Source of the DNA: Clostridium sp.
GTDB lineage: Bacteria > Bacillota > Clostridia > Acetivibrionales > Acetivibrionaceae
Length of the DNA stretch: 55,001 nt
Direction of reading: 5' to 3'
Assembly: GCA_012798835.1 (NCBI GenBank)
Contig: JAAZML010000016.1
Span: forward strand, 1 to 55,001
Made by a program: the position numbers and the translations under genes. Of the stretch, positions 19,383 to 29,400 are shown one piece after another. The notes under the pieces are model-generated. The model ran no database searches and was not told the origin of the DNA. It worked only from the letters and a program-made list of their open reading frames with translations. Each line of letters opens with the position of its first letter. The stretch's first letter is position 1.

Positions 19383-21131
19383 TTAAAATTGTGCTTTTGG
19401 AATATCGATCCTGAATGTGCCCAAGAATGCTTTTACGGTATCCGGATCAAACTGGGTTCCTGAATTTTCTTTCAATTCAGCTAATACTTGCTCCATCCTC
19501 ATCCCTTTTCTGTAGGGCCGGTCCGATAACATAGCATCAAAGGCGTCCGCAACACACAAAATTCTAGCTCCAAGGGGTATACTTTTACCCTTGAGTCCAC
19601 TCGGATAGCCCTTGCCATCGTACCTTTCATGATGATATTTTATAGAATCAATTAAAAGTTCCATATCTTTCAAAGGCTCCAATATATCTACGCTATATTC
19701 AGGATGCTTACGTAATATATTAATTTCCCCACGCGTTAGTGGTTCCGTTTTATTTAAGACCGATTCAGATATCTCTACCTTTCCTATGTCATGGAGCAAA
19801 GCAGCTATTTTTAAAAGCCGAAGCTTTTCGTTGCTTAACCCCATAGCCATCCCTATCGTTACGGCGTAATCCATTACCCTTTCTGAGTGTCTTAATGTGT
19901 ACTTATCTTTGGCTGAAACGGTGCCAAGAAGTGCCCTTACACTCCCATACACCTGATGATCATTAGTATTAAAAATATGCTTTATCTCTTCAAAAACACT
20001 CCTGTATATCTGTACATTATTTCTGCCTGTATTTTTAGCTTGGTAAAGAGCACTATCAGCCTGCATAATTAGCTCATCCTTATTTCTAGCACATGAGGGA
20101 TATATGGAATACCCGACAGAAAAAGTTGTGTTGAGCATTTCCCCACTGCCCTCCCCGGAGGAGATCATTTGGTTGTAATCCGCCCTTATGCTTTCAATAA
20201 ACATCAGGATACTATCGGGATTGGACTCACGCATCAAAACTACGAATCTATCCCCACCATACCTGCAAACAATATCGCCCTTCTTTACTTTGCGTTTTAT
20301 CACGCTCGCCGTTTTAGCCAGCAGCATATCTCCTGCCTTGTGTCCGTTAGTATCATTGTACTCCCCAAAGTTGTCTAAATCTATCATTATTAGGGTAAGA
20401 GCTGCCTCCCTAATTTTATTTTGACCTTGCAAAACCTTTGCAGCCCTACTATTATTTCTTCCCATGAGAGCTTCTTGGTCTGTTTTTGCTTGCCTCTTAT
20501 CCATGAAGCTAGTTTTACCTGTAGTCTGCATCCTTGAATAATCAGCACAGCCTTTGATATGTTCCATTTCTTCGGTCAGTTTCGCTTGGAAGTATCTATA
20601 ATTATAAACTCCCGTAGTCCCATCTATATACGCAAGACATGCCAGTTTTTTTATTTGTTTTCGTTGTCTTTCCGATGAATACGCAACAAAGATAGATACT
20701 ATTATTATAGCTATCCTCGTGTACGAATTCATTAAAATTACTGATGGGGCACTGCTGGCAATTATTGCCGGCGTTCCTCCAGCACTACTACTTCCACTGG
20801 AGATAAATGTATGTATTTCAACGGACAGCCTATAAAAATATGCAGCAGCAATTCCATTGCTAATTATGGATTGGATCATTCCTAAAAACCCAAACCGATA
20901 CGAAAGAAATATAGAAAGTCCTATCTCCACAGTCCCCAAAAGCCCCCTGTAATCTATAGGTAATTTTCCTGAAGCCTGCAACAATACAACCACCATATGG
21001 ATCATGATAAATATTACAAACCCCCTGGAAACCCTTTCTTTAAAAATGTCTAACCATGACTGCGAATTACCAATATAAAAGTTTTTAAGATTTAACCCCC
21101 GACTACTAATTTTGTCGTTCGTTTTTTTCAT
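19383..21131 (-). CDS. Membrane GGDEF/HD-GYP protein with degenerate GGDEF
   Basis: A 582-residue protein. An N-terminal membrane region of about four helices (residues ~35-165) is followed by a GGDEF domain and a C-terminal HD-GYP domain. The GGDEF signature reads GGDRF and the domain carries an extra stretch of roughly 40 residues rich in Lys, Arg and Gln before LTLIMIDLDNF, so cyclase activity is doubtful. HD-GYP is intact (HDIGKVE, HHERYDGKGYPSG), predicting c-di-GMP hydrolysis. AAGGAAGGG precedes the ATG at 21131. It has its own predicted promoter and is a paralogue of the gene at 39542. Confidence 0.9.
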   Translation of the reverse strand: MKKTNDKISSRGLNLKNFYIGNSQSWLDIFKERVSRGFVIFIMIHMVVVLLQASGKLPIDYRGLLGTVEIGLSIFLSYRFGFLGMIQSIISNGIAAAYFYRLSVEIHTFISSGSSSAGGTPAIIASSAPSVILMNSYTRIAIIIVSIFVAYSSERQRKQIKKLACLAYIDGTTGVYNYRYFQAKLTEEMEHIKGCADYSRMQTTGKTSFMDKRQAKTDQEALMGRNNSRAAKVLQGQNKIREAALTLIMIDLDNFGEYNDTNGHKAGDMLLAKTASVIKRKVKKGDIVCRYGGDRFVVLMRESNPDSILMFIESIRADYNQMISSGEGSGEMLNTTFSVGYSIYPSCARNKDELIMQADSALYQAKNTGRNNVQIYRSVFEEIKHIFNTNDHQVYGSVRALLGTVSAKDKYTLRHSERVMDYAVTIGMAMGLSNEKLRLLKIAALLHDIGKVEISESVLNKTEPLTRGEINILRKHPEYSVDILEPLKDMELLIDSIKYHHERYDGKGYPSGLKGKSIPLGARILCVADAFDAMLSDRPYRKGMRMEQVLAELKENSGTQFDPDTVKAFLGTFRIDIPKAQF

Positions 21132-21202
21132 ACTGCCCTTCCTTTTTCTGTACACAATGTATATCTATCAAACAAGCTAGTTCCCTTTCCCTGCATGTGC
21201 TT

Positions 21203-21231
21203 ATTATACATTACAAGACAGCTTTTCTCAA
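21203..21231 (-). promoter_or_regulatory. Sigma-A type promoter for the GGDEF/HD-GYP gene
   Basis: On the minus strand TTGAGA (21231-21226) and a perfect TATAAT (21208-21203) are 17 bp apart, 72 nt before the start codon at 21131. Confidence 0.6.
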
Positions 21232-21278
21232 GCAATAATCTCATTGAACCGGTACAATCTAGTGCATAGTGCCTTCGT

Positions 21279-22808
21279 TTAAATTAGCGATTCTCCCGTC
21301 ATTTCAATGGGTTTTTCAAGACCTAATATTTTAAGCATAGTGGGCGCAAGATCCGCCAATCTTCCTTCTCTGAGCTTTATATCCCCAAGGCCAATTGCAA
21401 TAAGAGGGACTGGGTTGGTTGTATGGGCTGTAAATGGTCCACCCGTTTTATAATCAATCATTTGCTCCGAATTCCCATGATCTGCAGTGATAAGCACTAC
21501 ACCATCCTGCTCAAGTATTGCCGGTACAACTTGCCCCAGGCATTTATCAACGGCTTCAATCGCAGATGTTGCAGCTTTTAATACCCCAGTATGGCCAACC
21601 ATATCCGGATTTGCATAATTCAAAATTATTACATCGTACTTTTTGGAATTAATTCCTTTTATAACGTTTTCGGTTACCTCATACGCGCTCATCTCCGGCT
21701 TCAAATCATACGTCGCCACCTTTGGCGAGTTGATTAGGACTCTGTCCTCACCCTCATAGACAGCCTCTACCCCCCCATTGAAGAAGAAGGTTACATGGGC
21801 ATACTTTTCTGTTTCAGCTATCCGAAGCTGTTTAAGACCCTTCCTGCTTATATATTCCCCAAATGTATTGACCAAGTTTTGGGGTTTAAATGCAATGGTA
21901 ACATTTTCGATAGTTACGTCGTACTGGGTCATACACACAAAAAACGTGGGAATATACCCCTTTTCCCTTTCAAAAGCATTGAATTTTGAATCAACAAGGG
22001 CCCGAGTTATTTCCCTTGCCCTATCGGGTCTAAAGTTGAAAAATATCACCGAATCATTTTCCCCTATGGTAGCTACGGGTTTGCCTTCTTGCATAATTAC
22101 TGTAGGCCTTACAAACTCATCATATTCTTCCATTTTATATGATTGCTCAATTGCCTCTATTGGGTTTTGGGCGGTCTGCCCTTTCCCCAAAACCATTGCG
22201 TCATAGGCAAGTTTAACCCGCTCCCATCTTTCATCCCTGTCCATAGCATAGTATCTACCCATGACCGAAGCGATTCGCCCCACACCTATTTCCTTAATAT
22301 GATCCTCAAGCTCCCTTACATAGCCAATTGCACTATCGGGGGGAACGTCACGTCCATCAAAAAAGCAGTGGACAAAAACATCATCAAAGTTTTCCCTTTG
22401 GGCAAGCCGCAAAAGTCCATACAAATGGGTATTGTGACTGTGCACACCCCCATCAGATAAAAGACCAAATAAATGTAGCCTCGAGTTGTTTTTTCTGCAG
22501 TTTTCTATTGCATCAAGAAACTCTCTTACTTTGTAAAACTCCTCTTCTTCTATAGATTTAGATATTCGGGTAAGTTCCTGATACACTATTCTACCCGCCC
22601 CGATATTGGTATGTCCCACCTCCGAATTACCCATTTGTCCATCCGGCAACCCAACATTCATGCCACTGGTATGAATATTGGTATTAGGATATTTTCTCAT
22701 AAACTCGTCTATATTGGGCTTTTTGGCGTTTTTTATGGCATTCCCCTTCTCAATATCACTGGTTCCAAACCCATCTAGTATAATTAGGGTTACCAACCTA
22801 CTCTTCAT
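21279..22808 (-). CDS. gpmI: 2,3-bisphosphoglycerate-independent phosphoglycerate mutase
   Basis: A 509-residue Mn-dependent mutase interconverting 3- and 2-phosphoglycerate. The alkaline-phosphatase-type core is seen in LIILDGFGTSD (metal Asp), GQMGNSEVGHTNIGAGR (phosphorylated Ser), HCFFDGRDVPPDS, NFRPDRAREITR, and the C-terminal NPDMVGHTG and ITADHGNSEQM metal ligands. GGAGGTG precedes the ATG at 22808, so the in-frame ATG at 22826 is not used. The leader contains a terminator-like hairpin. Confidence 0.97.
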   Translation of the reverse strand: MKSRLVTLIILDGFGTSDIEKGNAIKNAKKPNIDEFMRKYPNTNIHTSGMNVGLPDGQMGNSEVGHTNIGAGRIVYQELTRISKSIEEEEFYKVREFLDAIENCRKNNSRLHLFGLLSDGGVHSHNTHLYGLLRLAQRENFDDVFVHCFFDGRDVPPDSAIGYVRELEDHIKEIGVGRIASVMGRYYAMDRDERWERVKLAYDAMVLGKGQTAQNPIEAIEQSYKMEEYDEFVRPTVIMQEGKPVATIGENDSVIFFNFRPDRAREITRALVDSKFNAFEREKGYIPTFFVCMTQYDVTIENVTIAFKPQNLVNTFGEYISRKGLKQLRIAETEKYAHVTFFFNGGVEAVYEGEDRVLINSPKVATYDLKPEMSAYEVTENVIKGINSKKYDVIILNYANPDMVGHTGVLKAATSAIEAVDKCLGQVVPAILEQDGVVLITADHGNSEQMIDYKTGGPFTAHTTNPVPLIAIGLGDIKLREGRLADLAPTMLKILGLEKPIEMTGESLI

Positions 22809-22847
22809 ATTACTTCGCACCTCCATTCAATTGCTCTATAGCTCCCC

Positions 22848-22880
22848 AAAATAAAACAGCCCCATATCTTTTGATGGGAC
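22848..22880 (-). terminator. Terminator/attenuator between tpiA and gpmI
   Basis: On the minus strand GTCCCAT (22880-22874) pairs with ATGGGGC (22865-22859), including one G-U pair, and is followed by TGTTTTATTTT (to 22848). It lies 40 nt before the gpmI start codon, so it can act as terminator of the upstream genes or as an attenuator for gpmI. Confidence 0.6.
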
Positions 22881-22889
22881 CATTGAATT

Positions 22890-22958
22890 GGGCTCGTACA
22901 CCTTAAAAGGAGCTTGTTGAACGCATACCTTCCCACCCTATGCGTTCAAACAGAGCCC
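22890..22958 (-). ncRNA. Structured intergenic RNA element before gpmI (unidentified)
   Basis: On the minus strand GGGCTC (22958-22953) can pair with GAGCCC (22895-22890) to enclose a perfect 10-bp hairpin, TGAACGCATA (22948-22939) with TATGCGTTCA (22927-22918) and loop GGGTGGGAAGG, plus a small CCTT/AAGG hairpin. The result is a possible three-way junction directly upstream of the gpmI terminator hairpin. AGCTCC (22914-22909) could alternatively pair with GGAGCT (22845-22840), which would compete with these helices. I do not recognise a known riboswitch class. Processing or stabilisation of the tpiA 3' end is the plainer alternative. Confidence 0.4.
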
Positions 22959-22964
22959 TGAAGT

Positions 22965-23720
22965 TTATTTATCATGTTTTACAATTTTTTCGAAATCATC
23001 TAGCTTAAGACTTGCACCGCCAACCAAACCTCCGTCTATATTAGGCATAGCAAAAAGTTCTGATGCATTAGATGAGTTGACACTACCGCCATACTGGATG
23101 CGCACGGCTTCGGCGGCCTCGGATCCATAAACCTCACCAACACAGTTCCTTATTATTGCACAAACCTCTTCGGCTTGTTCATTTGTAGCAGTTTTCCCTG
23201 TTCCTATTGCCCAAATCGGCTCGTATGCAATTACAGTATCTTTGATTTGCTCAAGTGAGAGTCCGAGCAAGGCAATCTTTACCTGGTACCTTACATGCTC
23301 GGCCGTTACCCCCTGTTCCCTTTGCGTTAATGATTCACCTACGCATACAATCGGCTTTAAACCATATTTAAATGCTGCATGCACCTTTTTGTTTACTGTT
23401 TGATCCGTTTCACCGAAATATTGCCTTCTTTCCGAGTGCCCAATAATGACATAATCTACGCCAAGCTCCGATAACATCGCACCGGAAATCTCCCCCGTAA
23501 ATGCACCCTTTTCCTCCCAATGCATATTTTGTGCTGCCACCTTTACATTCGAGCCTTTAGATGCTTCTATTGCACCTGGCAGGCATACAAAGGGCACCCC
23601 TACTACTACCTCTGAATTGGCATCGGATACTCTGGCCTTTAGAGCTTCTACAAATTCCGCGGCCTCTCCTGCAGTCTTATTCATTTTCCAGTTTCCTGCT
23701 GCAATTATTTTTCTACCCAT
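22965..23720 (-). CDS. tpiA: Triosephosphate isomerase
   Basis: A 251-residue TIM barrel interconverting DHAP and GAP. Motifs: [10 protein letters not shown] (substrate Asn and Lys), [12 protein letters not shown] (catalytic His), [14 protein letters not shown] (catalytic Glu, loop 6) and IQYGGSVN plus GGLVGGASL (phosphate binding). AGGAGG lies 10 nt before the ATG. It is only 12 nt downstream of pgk, so the two are surely cotranscribed. Confidence 0.98.
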   Translation of the reverse strand: MGRKIIAAGNWKMNKTAGEAAEFVEALKARVSDANSEVVVGVPFVCLPGAIEASKGSNVKVAAQNMHWEEKGAFTGEISGAMLSELGVDYVIIGHSERRQYFGETDQTVNKKVHAAFKYGLKPIVCVGESLTQREQGVTAEHVRYQVKIALLGLSLEQIKDTVIAYEPIWAIGTGKTATNEQAEEVCAIIRNCVGEVYGSEAAEAVRIQYGGSVNSSNASELFAMPNIDGGLVGGASLKLDDFEKIVKHDK

Positions 23721-23732
23721 TGATATTTCCTC

Positions 23733-24926
23733 CTACTTATCCATTAATACATCTATCCCCGGCAATATCTTCCCCTCTAAAAATTCGAGGGAAGCTCCAC
23801 CACCGGTAGAAATATGTGTTACTTTATCTGCAAAACCAAGCTGCTCCACCGCAGCAGCAGAATCACCGCCCCCAATTATCGAAACAGCATCCGATCCTGC
23901 AATTGCTTTTGCCACACCCTCAGTCCCTTTTGCAAAATTTTCAAACTCAAATACACCCATTGGTCCGTTCCAAACTACCGTCTTTGCTTTTTTGAGGATA
24001 TCAGAATATAACTCTACGGTCCTAGGGCCAACGTCCATGCCCATCCAACCCTTAGGTATTCCATTTGACGCAACAACCTGACTTTGCGTATCATTGCTAA
24101 ATTCTTTCCCGATGACATTGTCTACAGGAAGCAATAATTCAACACCTTTTTCCTCCGATTTTTTAATAAGCTCCTTTGCCAAGTCAATCTTATCATCTTC
24201 ACATATAGACGTACCTATTTCGTACCCCTGAGCCTTGAAGAAAGTATAAGCCATTCCCCCTGCAACTATTAAGTAATCCACCTTATCGATAAGATTTTCT
24301 ATAACGCCTATTTTATCCGATACTTTCGCACCGCCTAAAATTGCTACAAAAGGCCTTTCGGGGTTCATTAATGCCTTCCCCATAATATCGATTTCTTTTT
24401 GTATCAGGTAACCGCATACAGCTGGCAAGTTATCCGCTATGCCCGCTGTCGAAGCATGTGCCCTATGGGCAGTACCAAAAGCATCATTTACATATATCTC
24501 GGCCAACATTGCCAATTCCTTTGCAAAAGCGGCATCATTTTTAGTCTCTTCCTTGTGGAATCTTACATTTTCCAACATAAGCACTTCTCCCTCTTTGAGG
24601 GCAGCTGCCTTTGCCTTTGCATCCGCTCCTATAACATCCTTTGCCATAATCACTTCCCTATCAAGAAGTTGGCTAAGTCTTGTAGCAGCTGGTTTCATAC
24701 TAAACCTGTCCTCAAAACCCTGCTTTGGTCTTCCTAAATGCGATACCAATATGGTTTTAGCTCCTTGCCCTACTAAATACTTTATGGTTGGAAGTGCACC
24801 AACTATTCTTTTATCATCGGTAATATTTCCTTCCCCGTCCAAAGGCACATTAAAATCAACCCTTACAATAACTCTTTTACCCTTTACATCTATTTCTTCA
24901 ATGGTCTTTTTGTTCATCGTTTTCAT
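23733..24926 (-). CDS. pgk: Phosphoglycerate kinase
   Basis: A 397-residue monofunctional [17 protein letters not shown] at the substrate site, LVSHLGRPK, the [10 protein letters not shown] block, [18 protein letters not shown], and the nucleotide-binding [11 protein letters not shown] and [23 protein letters not shown] lies 10 nt before the ATG at 24926. It is not fused to tpiA. It follows gap after a strong terminator, so its transcription depends on readthrough or an unseen promoter. Confidence 0.98.
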   Translation of the reverse strand: MKTMNKKTIEEIDVKGKRVIVRVDFNVPLDGEGNITDDKRIVGALPTIKYLVGQGAKTILVSHLGRPKQGFEDRFSMKPAATRLSQLLDREVIMAKDVIGADAKAKAAALKEGEVLMLENVRFHKEETKNDAAFAKELAMLAEIYVNDAFGTAHRAHASTAGIADNLPAVCGYLIQKEIDIMGKALMNPERPFVAILGGAKVSDKIGVIENLIDKVDYLIVAGGMAYTFFKAQGYEIGTSICEDDKIDLAKELIKKSEEKGVELLLPVDNVIGKEFSNDTQSQVVASNGIPKGWMGMDVGPRTVELYSDILKKAKTVVWNGPMGVFEFENFAKGTEGVAKAIAGSDAVSIIGGGDSAAAVEQLGFADKVTHISTGGGASLEFLEGKILPGIDVLMDK

Positions 24927-25021
24927 GATAATTCCACTCTCCTTACTTTAATTGGGTATAAAAGCTTTGTTGTAAATAACTTCATTCACATATACTAATA
25001 ATGCGAAGTTAGGATTCTATT

Positions 25022-25053
25022 CGAAAAGGTTCGGTTTTTACCGAACCTTTTCG
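25022..25053 (-). terminator. Perfect 14-bp terminator hairpin between gap and pgk
   Basis: CGAAAAGGTTCGGT (25022-25035) and ACCGAACCTTTTCG (25040-25053) form an uninterrupted 14-bp stem with a 4-nt loop, 24 nt after the gap stop codon. The AAAAGG/CCTTTT base of the stem supplies the T tract. It probably separates high gap expression from pgk-tpiA. Confidence 0.75.
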
Positions 25054-25076
25054 TTAAACTTTAATTATAAAAATAA

Positions 25077-26099
<1,023 letters not shown>

Positions 26100-26199
26100 C
26101 TATGTAAATATATAATCTATTAATGCTTGTATCAATTACCAGGTATATGAATGCAGTAAATAATTCATCATCTGGCAAGTTTATCGCATAACATCAACC

Positions 26200-26228
26200 A
26201 TTTTATATTATATTGTTTATATTTTCAA
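26200..26228 (-). promoter_or_regulatory. Sigma-A type promoter for gap
   Basis: On the minus strand TTGAAA (26228-26223) and TAAAAT (26205-26200) are 17 bp apart in a very AT-rich stretch, about 110 nt before the start codon. An overlapping TATAAT slightly upstream is an alternative -10. Confidence 0.5.
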
Positions 26229-26415
26229 TACTAAAACAAAAATAAATAAATTTTTAACAAACTTTTTCCCCAAGGAGCATTTTAAAAACATCATGCTGCC
26301 CTAGATAATTTGCTCTGCTAGGATTTGAAATGATCTCCTTAGGTTATATTCTTTCCGGGAAATCTAATTTTAGTAGTATTTTTTTAAATACGGCTGATTT
26401 GCCCCCATCAACAAT

Positions 26416-26452
26416 ATATAAAAACCCGGGATGGTTTCCCGGATTTTTATAT
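26416..26452 (-). terminator. Rho-independent terminator of the lipid/polyketide operon
   Basis: On the minus strand AAAAATCCGGGAA pairs with TCCCGGGTTTTT across positions 26450-26420 and runs into TTTTTATAT. It lies about 30 nt after the synthase stop codon and closes the six-gene operon. Confidence 0.8.
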
Positions 26453-26483
26453 CAAAGCAGCACTTTGTCGCTGTATTCTGGGA

Positions 26484-29400
26484 TTAGGAGTGTATAGCCC
26501 TCATCCTTATATTTTTTGCATAGTAACATATATCGTTGTTTTCGTTTAGCATAATAGCATCGTATTCCCTTACCTGCCCATATGTATCTTTTAACTTTGC
26601 ATATACCCTGTATCGCATAACTTGCCTTGGTGTTTTAACAACCCCTAATTCTCCGACTTGCCATGGAAGGTAAATTTCATTACCCGTTTGCGAATGTATT
26701 CCACATGCCTGGAAAATTGAATCCATAAAGGCAGGGTTTATTAAAATACTATCTAAATTATAGTTCTCATTGGTTACCTGCTCTTCGGGCATTACCGCAA
26801 AAATAACAGCACCCTCATCATTTCGCCTAAAAATATTATTTTCTTCTTTCCCATCAATAAATACCGTACCCAATTGAATAGAGCTTTCATTTTCCCTGCT
26901 AACCTTTTGAAGAGAATCACGGGTATACCCCTGCTCCATGACGCCTTTTTCGATATCTGTCAGTTCGAGCAAATGGTTGTATACGCCCAGATTAGAACTC
27001 ACGTTCATGCTATTTAAAAATGTATATCCCAACTTGCCAAACTTATGGTTAAGATATGCGTAGGCTTCCATGTTAAAACTTTGTGCTTCATCATCCCGCT
27101 TCAATATGACCGATACTTCCCTGGCTTCGTCGCGAAACAGCTTGAAGGGTCTATCGATCCTAATATCCTTGAAGCAATACTTCCCCCTTTTCCCATACAT
27201 AGCCGAATGTAGCTCCGCACCCATTTCCATAAAGGCTACTATAGGCCCTAGAGGGATTGAACCCAACCTATGGTGATCTAGTATCACGTCTCTTTTTGGG
27301 GAAAAAACCCTAAATGCCCTTTCGATTTTCCCGTTTTCTACGGTAACCCAATCAATCATTAATTCCCCGGCTGTCAGCCCCAACCCCTTATCCCTTTTGC
27401 TAAAATATGAAAGCCCCTTGCTTATGATAACCTCTTTTGATTCCAATTCCCCATTTAGGATATTGATAAATTCCTCTGCACCTCTGTGGGGCTCAATCAA
27501 ATTTAAACCTTCTTTCTCCGAATGCGTTTTTATATATTCATTTTCCCATGCAATACCGGTATCCTTCCATCCTGACCATGATATACTAAGCGGCTTAATA
27601 TTTTTATGTTTTTTCCCGACCATAGACATAAAACTGCTTAAAAAATTGTTCGCAGCACAATAATCAACCTGAGCTTCATTCCCGAATCTTCCGGATACGG
27701 AGGAGAATACTATCATGGATTTTAATTTGTCTTTATCCACTAAGCGATAAAGATTACATATACCCTCGGCTTTTACTGAAAACACCTTCCTAAATTCTTC
27801 TCTTCTCTTGTCAAGAAGAAATCTGCTTTTTTCAATGCCAGCCCCGTGAATTAAAATGTCTATGGGCCCATTGTTTTTTATAGCCCTGTCTAGGGCTTTG
27901 CCAACTCCCTCGTAATCCCTCACATCACAGTTTAGATATACCACTTCGTTGCCATCTGATTCGATATCCGATATCAGTTCTTTAATTGACAGGGAATTTT
28001 GAAACGCTTTAAATTCTCGCTCAACCATTGCAGGTGTTACCCTGCCATGGATACGCTCCAAACCTTTTCTAATATTTTTTTTCAATTCACTAGACTCCAT
28101 GGCTTCGTGACAGCCTTCCATCGCAAAAGCCTTGTTCGGATCAGTCCTGCCAACTATACTAAACCTTGCATTAAATCTTTTGGAAATTTTGCGGACGATT
28201 TCGGATGTTATCCCATACCCACCCCCGGTTACGAAATAATGCCTCCCTTCTAAATTTATCTTTTTTTTCAGATTGGATCTATCTAGATATCCAACGCTAG
28301 AAACCACCCGTTTACCTTTACTGTACCCAATTTCATAATTTTTACATGATGTTTTTATTTCATTGGTTAGTATACTCGAAAGCTCCCTTTCCAAAATCCC
28401 ATCCCCAACTACCCCTATATCCACAATTTTAATATCTGATTTGATCCATTCCTTTCTTAGCCCTTTGTAAAACCCGCTTAATGCCCCGTAGGAGGGTTCT
28501 GTAGTCCCTGAAACACCATCAGAATACCCATGACAGCCATCCATCGACACCAAACAAATAATCTTTATTTTTGGCTCTTCAATTTTTTCTGATAATTTTT
28601 TATAGAAAACAAATCTTGCTTCGCTAGCCAAAAATAGCATATCTCTTTCTTCTTTGCGACTTATTTCACTAAATTCAACCTTTGTACCAATATGTGAACA
28701 ATCTACAATTAAATCGGGCTCGTGTTCAATAAAATCTGCAACCTTCTCTTCTATATTATCTATTCCCAAACAACTCTCAAAATGAAATTCCCTGATCTCC
28801 AAAGATTGTTTTTTTAGATATTCCGAAACCTTTTTGGTTGCATCCACATTATCGCCTATTATCCATGTCCTGCCTGCCCTTAGCTCGATATTATCAACAC
28901 CATCTGCATCTTTTTCCACAAAAACAGGCACCTGAAGGGAGAGCTCCTGCCTTACATCATAGACCCCATCCTTCCCATTTCTTTGTGAGCTAGTGTTGCC
29001 GCAATCTAGTTCCCCCGCTTTGTCGAATTTCTTTATCCAATCAATAACATCTCCAATGGTAACCCTTTCATCGGTGATAATTTTTCCATCCTCTTGTAAG
29101 CCGAATTTGGCTCCAATCTTTTTGTAAAGCCCAGTACGCATATCGCCATCCATCCCCAGGTCTGCCCCTAGTTCCATCTCCATCTCCAGCATTTCCGAGG
29201 GGTATTCTGTCATCTTGGAGATCGCCTGCAATACTTTTTCCTTTGCATCATCTTCTTCTATATACTCTTTATTTACGCCTTCGATACAGACGGTATCATC
29301 CTGGTTTCTTGGTTTCCCCCTTTCTCGGATCATATTCACCATATGCCCTATTGTCGGGAAATCTGACAATCTCAATCCTTCTTCCTGGGGAATTCCAAAC

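Noticed and set aside
23617-24951. Long plus-strand open frames opposite tpiA and pgk
   Set aside because: Shadows of GC-richer, strongly coding glycolytic genes; no motif or initiation signal.
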